Below are positions 18,758 to 28,276 of a stretch of DNA of 64,000 nt, in pieces (position 1 is the first letter of the stretch; each line of letters opens with the position of its first letter). A program made the translations under genes and the position numbers. The DNA is from Sulfurimonas marina (GTDB lineage: Bacteria; Campylobacterota; Campylobacteria; Campylobacterales; Sulfurimonadaceae), in NCBI RefSeq assembly GCF_014905095.1, contig NZ_CP041165.1, positions 1,426,001-1,490,000 of the forward strand, read 5' to 3'. The notes under the pieces were generated by a model, which had not been told where the DNA came from, made no database searches, and saw nothing but the letters and a program-made list of their open reading frames with translations.

Positions 18758-19675
18758 TTGAAAAAAGATGATCTAAAGTCCCTTGTTACACAGCTTTGTA
18801 ATGATCTTCTCGACAATATTGATGCGCAAGAGCATCCTACGAAAGATCAAATTGCTGAATATCTTCAAGATTCAGCACTCACTATCCAGTCGATCCATGA
18901 AAATGATATGGATACGGTAGAACATGCGAAAGAAGCTTTTACCAATGCATATAAGATCATCGCAGAACAAGGGATATCATCATACCAGGAGACAAGTGAC
19001 AAATTTCTAGATCTCACGGAACAACATCAGGCAAGCCTAGAAGAATATAAGAAAAGCTCACTTGTAGATATTCAAACAATCACTGCAAAATTTGATGAGA
19101 TACATCAACATATGACACATGAAATAGAAAAAGCTAATAATGTCATAAATAGTTTGCAAGATAAAATAAAAAATCTCGAAGAGAGTTCCCAACTCGATCC
19201 TCTTACAAAAGTTTTCAATAGACGTGCATTGAACTCTTATGTAAACCAGATATGTGACAAGGGAGAAATTACTCATGAAATGCACTTCCTTATTCTTGAT
19301 ATAGACGACTTCAAAAATATCAATGACACTTACGGTCATGTTGCAGGTGATAAAGTACTTATCTTTCTTGCAAACCTACTAAAGAAAACTTTACGTGACG
19401 GAGATAAAATCTTCAGATACGGAGGGGAAGAGTTTGTTATTATTCTAAATAGAATAGATCATGAAGACTGTTTAAATATCTCTGAAAGAGTATTAAAACT
19501 TATTAGTTCAAACAAACTTATTTACAAAGGTACTACTCTGCAAGTAACAGTTAGTATCGGAACTACACAATACCATAACGGTGATACTATGGAAGATCTT
19601 GTAGAAAGAGCAGACAAAGCTTTATACAGATCGAAAAGTAATGGTAAAAATCAAATGAACGTGGAAAAAAAGTAA
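18758..19675 (+). CDS. Diguanylate cyclase (GGDEF domain)
   Basis: The 305-residue cytoplasmic protein starts at TTG with GGAG eight bases upstream; a TATAAT lies near 18721. Residues 1-145 are helical and hydrophilic with a coiled coil (HEIEKANNVINSLQDKIKNLEESS), probably a sensor or dimerisation part. The GGDEF domain follows (LDPLTKVFNRRAL, LDIDDFKNINDTYGHVAGDKVL, RYGGEEFVIIL). The intact GGEEF active site predicts c-di-GMP synthesis from two GTP. No RxxD inhibitory site is obvious before it. It is followed after one base by cvpA and then fur and lysS. Confidence 0.9.
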   Translation: MKKDDLKSLVTQLCNDLLDNIDAQEHPTKDQIAEYLQDSALTIQSIHENDMDTVEHAKEAFTNAYKIIAEQGISSYQETSDKFLDLTEQHQASLEEYKKSSLVDIQTITAKFDEIHQHMTHEIEKANNVINSLQDKIKNLEESSQLDPLTKVFNRRALNSYVNQICDKGEITHEMHFLILDIDDFKNINDTYGHVAGDKVLIFLANLLKKTLRDGDKIFRYGGEEFVIILNRIDHEDCLNISERVLKLISSNKLIYKGTTLQVTVSIGTTQYHNGDTMEDLVERADKALYRSKSNGKNQMNVEKK

Positions 19676-19676
19676 A

Positions 19677-20327
19677 ATGGAATTAAATTATTTTGATATT
19701 GTTGCAGGTGTAATCATCCTTCTATTAGGATTAAAAGGGATTATTAACGGTTTTTTCAAAGAGGTTTTCGGACTTATCGGGATCATCGGGGGTATCTTTA
19801 TCGCTTCTAGAATCGGTGATGATGTTGGTCAATACCTGAGTGATATGATCTTTAAATTCACAAACCCTTCAGCTATCAGCTTTACAGGCTTTTTAGTCTC
19901 TTTAGCTCTATTTTGGGTACTTATGATCTTAACAGGAATGGTATTTCATAAATTAAGCAGATTAAGTGGACTTGGCGGTTTAGATAAAATACTGGGATTT
20001 CTTTTCGGTGCAAGTAAGTTTTTCCTAATCGGTGCCGTTATCGCATTTGCTATAAGTAACATCAAGTCATTAAAGCCAACTTTGGACTCTGTAATGAGTA
20101 ATAGTATTTTATATCCTGTTTTTGTTTCTACAGGTAGTTTTATTATGAAGATCGATCCTGTTGAAGAAGTTGCACAAGTTCAAGAGAACATCGATGCAGT
20201 TACACAAACTGTAGAAGAGACAGCACAAGAGATGATTCAGGATTCTATAGAGAAAAACATTAGTGAAATCAATGCAACAATTGAAACGAATCTAACAAAT
20301 GAAACCAATCTAACAAAAGAGAATTAG
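19677..20327 (+). CDS. cvpA: CvpA family inner-membrane protein
   Basis: The 216-residue protein has four membrane helices in the first 165 residues (YFDIVAGVIILLLGLKGIINGFFKEVFGLIG, the CvpA signature, then GFLVSLALFWVLMI and KFFLIGAVIAFAI). A soluble glutamate/asparagine-rich tail ends in short ETNLTNETNLT repeats. It starts one base after the GGDEF gene and ends three bases before fur. The cvpA-fur-lysS order is the one found in Campylobacter. The family is linked to envelope homeostasis, but its molecular role is not settled. Confidence 0.88.
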   Translation: MELNYFDIVAGVIILLLGLKGIINGFFKEVFGLIGIIGGIFIASRIGDDVGQYLSDMIFKFTNPSAISFTGFLVSLALFWVLMILTGMVFHKLSRLSGLGGLDKILGFLFGASKFFLIGAVIAFAISNIKSLKPTLDSVMSNSILYPVFVSTGSFIMKIDPVEEVAQVQENIDAVTQTVEETAQEMIQDSIEKNISEINATIETNLTNETNLTKEN

Positions 20328-20329
20328 TC

Positions 20330-20818
20330 ATGTCAGAAATAACAACTAACTTTAATGATAGAACAATAGAGTACAACCAGCTCCTTGATGATTTTAAATC
20401 TTTAATTAAGAAAAACAACCTCAAGTTTACAATCCAACGTGAAGTGATTTTAGAAACTTTGTATAACTCGGATGAGCACCTTACACCTGAAGAGTTACAT
20501 AGAATCATACAGGAAAAATACCCGGAACTAAAAACGGGAATCGCAACGGTTTATCGTACACTATCTCTTTTGGAAGACTCTAATATTGTAACTTCTTTAT
20601 CTTTCGGTGCACAAGGGAAAAAATATGAACTTGGTGCAAAAGATCATCACGACCATCTTATCTGTACAGTGTGTGGAGATATTACTGAGTTTGTAGATGA
20701 AGAGATAGAGAAACGTCAACACAAGATCACGGATGAGCTGGGATTTAAAATGCTTGATCACTCTATGCAGATCTACGGTGTTTGTAAAGCATGCCAAGAA
20801 AAAAATAAATCTAACTAA
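20330..20818 (+). CDS. fur: Fur-family ferric uptake regulator
   Basis: The 162-residue protein has an N-terminal winged helix (TIQREVILETLYNSDEHLTPEELHRIIQEK, KTGIATVYRTLSLLEDSNIV) and a metal-binding dimerisation domain (DHHDHLICTVCGDITEF, VCKACQEK). The HHDH cluster and two CxxC pairs fit an iron-sensing Fur with a structural zinc site. Position between cvpA and lysS matches the fur locus of Campylobacter rather than perR. In the family it represses iron uptake when bound to Fe(II). Confidence 0.93.
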   Translation: MSEITTNFNDRTIEYNQLLDDFKSLIKKNNLKFTIQREVILETLYNSDEHLTPEELHRIIQEKYPELKTGIATVYRTLSLLEDSNIVTSLSFGAQGKKYELGAKDHHDHLICTVCGDITEFVDEEIEKRQHKITDELGFKMLDHSMQIYGVCKACQEKNKSN

Positions 20819-20833
20819 GAAAGGAATAGTTTT

Positions 20834-22351
20834 TTGATTTTTGATAATAAATTCATACAACAAAGAATCCAAAAAGCAAAAGTTTTAAAGGAATCTGGTT
20901 TCAATCCATATTCGAACGATTCAAAAAGAAATACTACAATTAATAAATATATTAACGTTAACCAAGATATTTTCGATAAAGAGGAAAAACGTGATGAAAA
21001 GCGCCACTACATTGTAAGTGGTCGTATCAAACTTCTACGTATTATGGGTAAAGCAAGTTTTGCTAAGATCGAAGATGAAAGCGGTATGCTTCAAGTGTAT
21101 ATTGCCAGAGATAATCTTCCTGAAGGTTTCTACAATGAAACTTTTAAGAAAAACATTGAAGTTGGTGATATTATCGAAGTTGGAGGTTATCCGTTCGTTA
21201 CTGGTAAAGGGGAACTTTCTTTACATGTAGATGAGCTTAAACTTTTAACAAAAGCTATCTCTCCGCTACCTGAAAAATTCCACGGTATTACTGATAAAGA
21301 GATCAGATATAGAAAAAGATATCTTGACCTGATTATGAACTCTGAAGTAAGACGTACATTTCAAATCCGTTCGCAGGTGATCTCTCTTACAAGAAGATTC
21401 TTTGAAGATAAAGGTTTCTTAGAAGTTGAAACACCAATGATGCACCCAATCGCAGGCGGGGCAAATGCTAAGCCGTTTGTAACACACCACAACGCTCTTG
21501 GAATCGACAGATACCTGAGAATTGCACCGGAACTTTACCTAAAAAGACTTATCGTCGGTGGATTTGAAGCTGTTTTTGAGATCAACAGAAACTTTAGAAA
21601 TGAGGGGATGGATGCTACACATAACCCTGAGTTTACTTCGATCGAATTTTACTGGGCGTATAAAACATATAAAGATTTAATCGAGATCACAAAAGAGTAT
21701 TTTCACTATCTTTTCGATCACCTAAACCTTCCTACTATTTTACCGTACGGTGATATGGAAGTAAACTTTGACAACTTTACAGAGATCCCTTTAATTAAAT
21801 CTCTTTCAGAGATTGGTGGCGTTCCTGAAGAGATCGTATATGACAAAGAGAAAATCTTAGAGTATTTACAATCAAAAGGTCTAGAAGCAAATGCAGCTAT
21901 GAATCTTGGTCAACTTCAAGGTGAACTTTTTGACGAGTTTGTTGAAGAGAAACTAATTGATCCGACATTTATTACTGAATATCCTGTAGAGATCTCTCCA
22001 CTTGCTCGTAGAAATGATGAAAACCCTGAAATTACTGAAAGATTTGAGCTTTTCATTGCAGGTCGTGAAATAGCAAATGCATTTAGTGAGCTTAATGATC
22101 CAGTTGACCAACTAGAGCGTTTTGAAGGGCAAATGGCTGCCAAAGACAGCGGTGATGATGAAGCGCATGAAATGGATAGCGACTTTGTTGAAGCACTCAG
22201 CTACGGTATGGCACCGACTGCAGGTCAAGGTATAGGTATTGACAGACTTGTAATGCTTCTTACAAATGAGCATAGTATTCGTGACGTATTACTGTTCCCG
22301 GCTATGAAACCTCTACACAACGAAATCCATGAAGAAGATGAAAACGAATAA
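20834..22351 (+). CDS. lysS: Lysyl-tRNA synthetase, class II
   Basis: The 505-residue enzyme starts at TTG with AAGGA upstream. It has an N-terminal OB-fold anticodon-binding domain ([36 protein letters not shown]) and a class II catalytic core with motif 2 ([23 protein letters not shown]) and motif 3 ([26 protein letters not shown]). It charges tRNA-Lys in the cytoplasm. It is the last gene of the GGDEF-cvpA-fur-lysS run and is followed by a strong terminator. Confidence 0.97.
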   Translation: MIFDNKFIQQRIQKAKVLKESGFNPYSNDSKRNTTINKYINVNQDIFDKEEKRDEKRHYIVSGRIKLLRIMGKASFAKIEDESGMLQVYIARDNLPEGFYNETFKKNIEVGDIIEVGGYPFVTGKGELSLHVDELKLLTKAISPLPEKFHGITDKEIRYRKRYLDLIMNSEVRRTFQIRSQVISLTRRFFEDKGFLEVETPMMHPIAGGANAKPFVTHHNALGIDRYLRIAPELYLKRLIVGGFEAVFEINRNFRNEGMDATHNPEFTSIEFYWAYKTYKDLIEITKEYFHYLFDHLNLPTILPYGDMEVNFDNFTEIPLIKSLSEIGGVPEEIVYDKEKILEYLQSKGLEANAAMNLGQLQGELFDEFVEEKLIDPTFITEYPVEISPLARRNDENPEITERFELFIAGREIANAFSELNDPVDQLERFEGQMAAKDSGDDEAHEMDSDFVEALSYGMAPTAGQGIGIDRLVMLLTNEHSIRDVLLFPAMKPLHNEIHEEDENE

Positions 22352-22373
22352 ACTTTTTCATAAATCTTCCTTA

Positions 22374-22414
22374 ACAATTACTACAATTTCTTCCCATATG
22401 TAGTAATTGTTTTG
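22374..22414 (+). terminator. Rho-independent terminator after lysS
   Basis: A perfect 12-bp stem (ACAATTACTACA / TGTAGTAATTGT) with a 13-base loop is followed by TTTTG, 22 bases after the lysS stop. Confidence 0.85.
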
Positions 22415-22503
22415 ACAAACATACTCCAATTTCATCTTTTTCATGATTTTTTCATTATAAATTTTTATAATACTTTCACAACTTAACACAAGGGAATATA
22501 AGT

Positions 22504-23043
22504 ATGAAGAAATTGGCAATTGCAGGATTAACAACAGCACTTTTAACAACAGCTCTGGTAGCTAAAGGAAAAACAGTTACAACCTCAACAACATTAACAG
22601 ATGAGCAGTTAGATACTTTAGTATTTATCTATCAAGAGGAAAAAGTTGCTCGTGATACTTACATCACTTTAGGCAATATGTATTCAAACCAAACTGTTTT
22701 TGCAAATATTCAATTATCTGAGCAAGAGCATATTGATCAAGCTGAAGCTTTATGTGATACTTATGGGGCTGATACATCAGCAATTGATGAAAGTAATGTT
22801 GGTGAATTTGAGGTTCCAGTTTTACAAGAACTTTATGATACTTTAATTGCACAAGGAACACAATCTGAGCTTAGCGCATTAATGGTTGGTGAATATATTG
22901 AAATTACAGATATCGATGATCTTGAACATGCTGAAGAAGGTATGCCAACAGATGTAGTAAATGTGTATGAAAACTTAAAAGCGGGTTCTTTAAGTCATTT
23001 AGATGGATTCCGTGCTGCAATCGATGTATACAACAACAAATAG
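22504..23043 (+). CDS. DUF2202 ferritin-like exported protein
   Basis: The 179-residue protein has a signal peptide (MKKLAIAGLTTALLTTALVA). The mature part carries four-helix-bundle di-metal-type motifs: YQEEKVARDTY near 45-55, EQEHIDQAEALC, DDLEHAEE and LKAGSLSHLDGF. This spacing of Glu and ExxH is typical of DUF2202, a ferritin-like family of unknown role. A TATAAT lies about 40 bases upstream and AAGGGA precedes the ATG. Its stop codon overlaps the GTG start of the next gene (TAGTG), so the two are probably co-translated. Confidence 0.85.
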   Translation: MKKLAIAGLTTALLTTALVAKGKTVTTSTTLTDEQLDTLVFIYQEEKVARDTYITLGNMYSNQTVFANIQLSEQEHIDQAEALCDTYGADTSAIDESNVGEFEVPVLQELYDTLIAQGTQSELSALMVGEYIEITDIDDLEHAEEGMPTDVVNVYENLKAGSLSHLDGFRAAIDVYNNK

Positions 23044-23498
23044 TGAAAAAAGTACTTTTATCTTTTATTTTACTTGTGGGTAACTTACTTGCAAGTGAAG
23101 TAAATCTCCAAACGCCATCAAATACTTTACAATCTTATTATGATGCTATCAGTGAGGGTGATATATCAGCTCTTAAACAGATAATGACACCTCAATCATA
23201 TGACACGGACATTCAAGTGTATGCACTCTCTTTAGCATTTCAAAATAAAGAGTTCCATAAAAATTTAAAGCTGTACAAAACTAGTCCTGAAGCAAAAAGG
23301 ATTGTTGAAAATGGTGTTAAAAAAAAGTTACAAAACAGAGGGAAAAGAACTATAATTATTAAAAGTGAACTTAACTTAGGTTCTGATCGAGTTGCAGTAA
23401 GATTTACAGAGAACTCAAAAAAGAAACAACTCTACTTTAGAAAAATTCAACAGGTATGGATACTTGACTATCTTGCAGGACGAAATTTAAAAAGATAG
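23043..23498 (+). CDS. Exported small protein, possibly NTF2-like fold, unknown
   Basis: This 151-residue protein begins at GTG, overlapping the DUF2202 stop. A signal peptide is clear (MKKVLLSFILLVGNLLAS). The pattern SYYDAISEGDISALKQIMTPQ early, then a strand-rich C terminus ending QVWILDYLAGR, resembles small NTF2-like (DUF4878-type) exported proteins. That assignment is from shape only. Lysine-rich and basic overall. Likely acts in the periplasm together with the DUF2202 protein. Confidence 0.6.
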   Translation: MKKVLLSFILLVGNLLASEVNLQTPSNTLQSYYDAISEGDISALKQIMTPQSYDTDIQVYALSLAFQNKEFHKNLKLYKTSPEAKRIVENGVKKKLQNRGKRTIIIKSELNLGSDRVAVRFTENSKKKQLYFRKIQQVWILDYLAGRNLKR

Positions 23499-23568
23499 TA
23501 AGTTAAAAAAGATTTATAAGTTTGAACTCTATTAGAAGTCTAAAATTTTCTGATGAAAGATGATTTCC

Positions 23569-24138
23569 TTAGAAATCACCTTTTGCAGCACGTTCTGGAA
23601 CCATCTCCATTGCTTCTTTTACTTTAAGAGCAGCTTCTAACATTTCAGGAGGAAGTGGTTTACCACCATGAATTGCCAATGTCATATCCATACTGATTAG
23701 ATTTGCATGTCCGTCTCCATATTGGATATACATAATTCTACATGGCATAAAACCACCATACCATTGTGAATAATTTAAGAATACTTTTGCAGTAGTTAGA
23801 TTACATAAAGAGAAAATTCTTGCTTCTTTAACTTCATCTGGTCCAGCATCCTCTTTTGTATACATTTTTACGTAACCAGTAAGTCTCATATTGTACTCTT
23901 CAGTAAGTGCTTCAATTGATTCTTTTACTTCATCACCAGTAATACCATCTTGAACTTTCCATGTTTTCATCATTGCACGAGCTGGATCACCATTTGTTAA
24001 AATGTTATCAAACATTTCCATAAAAGCAGGCATTGCCTTTTCATCTAATGCACTCACTTTTGAACCGAAAGTTGCATATAATCCAATCGCAGCTACAATA
24101 ACAACAGCACCTATAAATGCTAAGAAGTTTTTGATCAT
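23569..24138 (-). CDS. DUF302 family membrane-anchored protein
   Basis: The 189-residue protein has an uncleaved-looking N-terminal membrane anchor (NFLAFIGAVVIVAAIGLYATF, about 4-24) and a periplasmic domain. The region FSLCNLTTAKVFLNYSQWYGGFMPCRIMYIQYGDGHANLISMDM has the P-C-R-I ... GD ... pattern of DUF302, a family of unknown role sometimes seen beside sulfur or redox genes. AAAGGA precedes the ATG. It stands alone, convergent with the exported protein before it. Confidence 0.7.
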   Translation of the reverse strand: MIKNFLAFIGAVVIVAAIGLYATFGSKVSALDEKAMPAFMEMFDNILTNGDPARAMMKTWKVQDGITGDEVKESIEALTEEYNMRLTGYVKMYTKEDAGPDEVKEARIFSLCNLTTAKVFLNYSQWYGGFMPCRIMYIQYGDGHANLISMDMTLAIHGGKPLPPEMLEAALKVKEAMEMVPERAAKGDF

Positions 24139-24288
24139 TTACTATCCTTTGTTTATTTTGGGGAAGGATCGTATCACATTTTAACCTTTATAAAAATTAA
24201 TCTCCAATTATCTTCCTTACATTCAGAACTCTATTATGATATTTTTAGTATAATCTTGCCAATTTTATGAAATGAGGAATTTTAAAGT

Positions 24289-25536
24289 ATGAGCTTTTTA
24301 AAAGAGTTTGATGAAGAAGTATATAACTTATGTGAGCAAGAGCTTGAAAGACAAACTGATCACTTAGAGATGATCGCATCTGAAAACTTTACACTTCCGG
24401 CTGTTATGGAAGCTATGGGAAGCGTTTTTACAAACAAATATGCTGAAGGATATCCGGCAAAAAGATATTACGGCGGATGTGAATATGCTGACGGTGTTGA
24501 GCAATTAGCGATCGACAGAGCTTGTAAACTTTTCGGTTGTAACTATGCAAACGTACAACCACACGCAGGAAGCCAGGCAAACGGTGCAGTATATGCAGCA
24601 CTTTTAAAAGCTGGTGATAAAATCCTTGGTATGGACCTTAGCCACGGTGGACACTTAACTCACGGTTCAAAACCAAGCTTTTCTGGGAAAAACTACCAAT
24701 CTTTCACTTATGGTGTAGAACTTGACGGTAGAATCAACTACGACAGAGTTATGGATATCGCTAAAATTACTCAGCCTAAGATCATCGTATGTGGTGCGTC
24801 TGCTTACGCTCGTGAAATCGACTTTAAAAAATTCCGTGAAATCGCTGATGAAGTTGGTGCTATTCTTTTCGCTGACATTGCACACATCGCAGGTCTTGTA
24901 GCTGCTGGTGAGCACCCTAGCCCATTCCCATATGCAGATGTTGTAACAACAACTACTCATAAAACTCTTGCAGGACCACGTGGTGGTATGATCATGACAA
25001 ATGATGAAGATATTGCTAAGAAAGTTAACTCTGCAATCTTCCCGGGTCTTCAAGGTGGACCGCTTGTTCATGTTATCGCTGCTAAAGCTGTTGGTTTCAA
25101 ACACAATCTTTCTGATGAATGGAAAGAATACGCTAAACAAGTGAAGAAAAATGCTGCTGTACTTGCAGATGTTCTAATCAAACGTGGATACGACGTAGTA
25201 AGTGGCGGAACTGACAACCACTTAGTACTTGTAAGCTTCTTAAACAAAGACTTCAGCGGTAAAGATGCAGATGCTGCACTTGGTAATGCCGGTATTACAG
25301 TAAACAAAAACACTGTTCCTGGTGAAACAAGAAGTCCATTCGTTACTTCAGGTATCCGTGTAGGTTCACCTGCTCTTACATCTCGTGGTATGAAAGAGAA
25401 AGAGTTCGAACTAATTGCAAATAAAATGGCTGATGTTTTAGATGATATTAACAACACTGAACTTCAAGCACAAGTAAAAGCAGAGTTAAAAGAATTAGCA
25501 CAAAACTTCGTAATATATAACCAGTCAACGTACTAG
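24289..25536 (+). CDS. glyA: Serine hydroxymethyltransferase
   Basis: The 415-residue PLP enzyme interconverts serine and glycine with tetrahydrofolate. Marks are [41 protein letters not shown], the PLP lysine in [16 protein letters not shown] (K near 226) and TPSGE-like [26 protein letters not shown] near 24249 and GAGGA before the ATG mark its promoter and ribosome site. Codon choice is enriched in C-ending codons compared with neighbours, as expected for a highly expressed gene. It follows fur-lysS and leads DUF1882-SPOR-trpE-aroE. Confidence 0.97.
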   Translation: MSFLKEFDEEVYNLCEQELERQTDHLEMIASENFTLPAVMEAMGSVFTNKYAEGYPAKRYYGGCEYADGVEQLAIDRACKLFGCNYANVQPHAGSQANGAVYAALLKAGDKILGMDLSHGGHLTHGSKPSFSGKNYQSFTYGVELDGRINYDRVMDIAKITQPKIIVCGASAYAREIDFKKFREIADEVGAILFADIAHIAGLVAAGEHPSPFPYADVVTTTTHKTLAGPRGGMIMTNDEDIAKKVNSAIFPGLQGGPLVHVIAAKAVGFKHNLSDEWKEYAKQVKKNAAVLADVLIKRGYDVVSGGTDNHLVLVSFLNKDFSGKDADAALGNAGITVNKNTVPGETRSPFVTSGIRVGSPALTSRGMKEKEFELIANKMADVLDDINNTELQAQVKAELKELAQNFVIYNQSTY

Positions 25537-25549
25537 TCAGGTATATATT

Positions 25550-26092
25550 ATGACTGCAATGGATCTCAAGCTTATAAAAATGGTAACAGACCACTACTGG
25601 ATCAAAAGAGATACAGTAGTGGATAAAATCAACTTTAAAGGTCGTACTTTTTACAACAAATTTGAAAAAGTAAATGAGATGCTCTCTCAATCAGTGATCA
25701 ATAAACACCTAAAAGGTGAAATTACAGTTGCCCACTCACTTGTAAACAAACACAATAAAGTGGAAAACATAGTAATTGATTACAACGGCAGAGATCCGGA
25801 GCGCTTTTACCACAAAACACAACTTCTTCTTCGTGAAGAAGGCTTCATAAACTTCACTGCATACAAAACAAAGACAGAAGGTCATCTTCATGTTTATATC
25901 CATAAAGGACATACTACTTTACAAGAGGCTATTCAACTTGGAAAAATGTTAAGTATGAAGTTAGCTGCAAAACAACCAAAACAATGGCGTATGTTTCCAA
26001 ACAATGATATGCCCGATGAATACAACATTTTAACTTTACCATATGAAGTATATGCAAAAGAGCGTGGTGCTTCTTGGTCAAAGCATATGTAG
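25550..26092 (+). CDS. DUF1882 family protein
   Basis: The 180-residue soluble protein begins [24 protein letters not shown], the conserved N terminus of the DUF1882 family, which I know only from Campylobacterota. The centre has [44 protein letters not shown] and the C terminus is basic ([12 protein letters not shown]). No signal peptide or membrane segment. It lies 13 bases after glyA, the same place as Cj0403 in Campylobacter jejuni. Function unknown; the conserved link with glyA and a SPOR protein is the main clue. Confidence 0.8.
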   Translation: MTAMDLKLIKMVTDHYWIKRDTVVDKINFKGRTFYNKFEKVNEMLSQSVINKHLKGEITVAHSLVNKHNKVENIVIDYNGRDPERFYHKTQLLLREEGFINFTAYKTKTEGHLHVYIHKGHTTLQEAIQLGKMLSMKLAAKQPKQWRMFPNNDMPDEYNILTLPYEVYAKERGASWSKHM

Positions 26093-26168
26093 TACATCTG
26101 TCATACAGTTGTTTATTTATCCTATTTTTGGTATTATAAATCCATCAAATAACTACTGAGGTAAAACT

Positions 26169-26849
26169 ATGAATGAAAACAATGAACTAAGTGATATCGT
26201 TTTAAATAAGAACTCATCTTCAGGTTCTAGTAAAAAAATGGTGTTGGCTATTGCAACACTAGGTATTATACTTATTGCTGTTGTAACAATTATGAAATCA
26301 TGCGGTTCAGATAACATCAACGGTGCACCTCAGAGTGTTATACCACCCAAACCACAACAAAATATTGTTGAACAAGATACAGAAAGTATTTCTGAACAAA
26401 CGACTAAAAATGATGAACCTCTTTTTGAAGAAGTTGAAGTTATTGAAGATGATAGTGTAGATGATGCAGATCTAGATAAAATCGCACAGAAGTTAAAAGA
26501 GGAATCTAAAGAAGAAGTTGTACAGCCTCAACCAAAACCTGTTGAAGAGCCTAAAGTGACAAAAACTGTAGTAAAACCTACTCCAAAACCTGTTACACAA
26601 AAAGCTGTAAGTACAACATCATATTATATTCAAGTTGGTTCATTTACAAAATTTGAACCAAATCAGAAATTTTTACAATCTATTACAAAACTTGGTTACC
26701 AATATATGTACCATAAGGTAAGAGTAAATAACAAAACTCTAAACAAAGTTCTAGTTGGACCTTTTTCAACAGAACAAGAAGCTAGAGATGCTAGACGTGT
26801 ACTACGTTCAAAAGTTGAACCAGGTGCATTTTTAGTTAAATTAAAATAA
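26169..26849 (+). CDS. SPOR-domain inner-membrane protein
   Basis: The 226-residue protein has a cytoplasmic N terminus, one membrane helix (about 24-42, MVLAIATLGIILIAVVTIM), a long Pro/Glu/Lys-rich periplasmic linker and a C-terminal SPOR domain (about 148-226, YYIQVGSFTKFEPNQKFLQSI ... KVLVGPFSTEQEARDARRVL). SPOR domains bind glycan strands lacking stem peptides at division septa, so a cell-wall or division role is likely. A TATTATAAAT -10-like element and GAGG precede the ATG. The position matches Cj0404 of C. jejuni. Confidence 0.88.
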   Translation: MNENNELSDIVLNKNSSSGSSKKMVLAIATLGIILIAVVTIMKSCGSDNINGAPQSVIPPKPQQNIVEQDTESISEQTTKNDEPLFEEVEVIEDDSVDDADLDKIAQKLKEESKEEVVQPQPKPVEEPKVTKTVVKPTPKPVTQKAVSTTSYYIQVGSFTKFEPNQKFLQSITKLGYQYMYHKVRVNNKTLNKVLVGPFSTEQEARDARRVLRSKVEPGAFLVKLK

Positions 26850-26866
26850 TTTTTACAGGCTCAAAA

Positions 26867-28276
26867 TTGATACACAATAAACAATTTACATTAGATCAGC
26901 TAGCACCCATAGCTGTCTATTCAAAGATAAAAGAATTTTTTGAGGGTGAGATTACATATCTATTTGAAAGTGCCAGTCAAAGTGAAGGTAACTACAGCTT
27001 TATATGTATAGGTGCTAGAGAAAGATTACAGTATATCGATAATCAAACTGTTTATACTGATCAAAACGGTACTAAACATATAAAAGATGAAAATCCGTTT
27101 ACATTTTTAAAAAACTATTATAAAAAAATAGACACTTCTGTTTATAAAGAGATGGCAAGAGAACTTAACATCGGTTATGTTGACGGCTTTATTGGTTATA
27201 TCGGTTACGATATGGTGAAAGTGTTTGAACCTGTGTTAAAGCCTTATATGGACAACTTAGATGATGAATTAGATACTCCCGATCTTGATCTGATTTTACC
27301 GAAAATGATACTTGTTTATTCTCACAAAAATAACAAGATTACACTTCTTTCTACTTTAGAGGAGTATGCAAACCAATTTGAAGCAATTGAAGAAAATCTC
27401 AAAGCAACGTATGATTATAAGCATCCTATTTATAATATCGGTGAGGATAAAGGAAGCTTTGCACATACAAAAGAAGAGTTCTTTGAGATGATCGCAAAAT
27501 CAAAAGAGATGATTAAATCTGGTGATGTGTTTCAGATCCTTATGACAAACCGTTTTACAAGAAACATAAAAGTTGATCCGTTTAGTTTCTACCGTATTTT
27601 ACGTGCAAAAAATCCATCTCCATATATGTTTTTAATGGAGTACGAAGATTTTAGTATTGTAGGTTCTTCACCAGAAGTTATGGTAAGACTTGATGAAGGT
27701 GAATTATTACTCCGCCCTATTGCAGGTACAAGAAAACGCGGTAAGACTAAAGAGCGTGACAAAGAGCTTGAAGAGGAGCTCTTAGCTGACCCTAAAGAGC
27801 TTGCTGAACACCTTATGCTTATTGATCTCGGACGTAATGACGTTGGTCGTGTTGCAAAAACCGGAAGCGTAAAAGTTGAAAACATGATGCATATAGAACG
27901 CTATTCTCATGTTATGCATATTGTTTCTGATGTTGTAGCCGAGCTTCAAGAAGATAAAGATATGTTTGATCTTTTTATGGCTACATTTACAGCTGGAACA
28001 ATGACGGGAGCTCCAAAAATTCGCGCAATGGAGCTAATTGCCGAGTATGAAGGGCTTAAACGCGGTTTTTACAGCGGTAGCATTGGATACTTTGGATTTG
28101 ACGGTAATATGGATAGTGCTATTACAATCAGAACTGCCCTTGTAAAACCTGAAAAAGTTGTACTACAAGCTGGTGCAGGTGTTGTTGCTGATAGTGTTGA
28201 TGAGTTAGAATATCTTGAAGTAAAAAATAAACTCGGAGCACTTATCCACTCTTTAGAGGACTTAGATAAAAACTAA
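26867..28276 (+). CDS. trpE: Anthranilate synthase component I
   Basis: The 469-residue chorismate-utilising enzyme starts at TTG with AGG upstream. YLFESASQSEGNYSFICIG at the N terminus resembles the tryptophan-feedback site of TrpE. The catalytic domain has FQILMTNRF, YMFLMEYEDFSIVGSSPEVMVR, PIAGTRKRGKT, LGRNDVGRV, TGAPKIRAMELI and AGAGVVADS. It makes anthranilate from chorismate with a TrpG glutaminase, which is not in the window. PabB is the main alternative; the N-terminal domain favours TrpE. Its stop overlaps the aroE start (TAATG). It seems inserted between the SPOR gene and aroE relative to Campylobacter. Confidence 0.88.
   Translation: MIHNKQFTLDQLAPIAVYSKIKEFFEGEITYLFESASQSEGNYSFICIGARERLQYIDNQTVYTDQNGTKHIKDENPFTFLKNYYKKIDTSVYKEMARELNIGYVDGFIGYIGYDMVKVFEPVLKPYMDNLDDELDTPDLDLILPKMILVYSHKNNKITLLSTLEEYANQFEAIEENLKATYDYKHPIYNIGEDKGSFAHTKEEFFEMIAKSKEMIKSGDVFQILMTNRFTRNIKVDPFSFYRILRAKNPSPYMFLMEYEDFSIVGSSPEVMVRLDEGELLLRPIAGTRKRGKTKERDKELEEELLADPKELAEHLMLIDLGRNDVGRVAKTGSVKVENMMHIERYSHVMHIVSDVVAELQEDKDMFDLFMATFTAGTMTGAPKIRAMELIAEYEGLKRGFYSGSIGYFGFDGNMDSAITIRTALVKPEKVVLQAGAGVVADSVDELEYLEVKNKLGALIHSLEDLDKN

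Noticed and set aside
24667-25140. 157-residue minus-strand frame inside glyA
   Set aside because: It lies opposite the conserved SHMT core, is cysteine- and serine-rich without pattern, and is explained by the strong codon bias of glyA.
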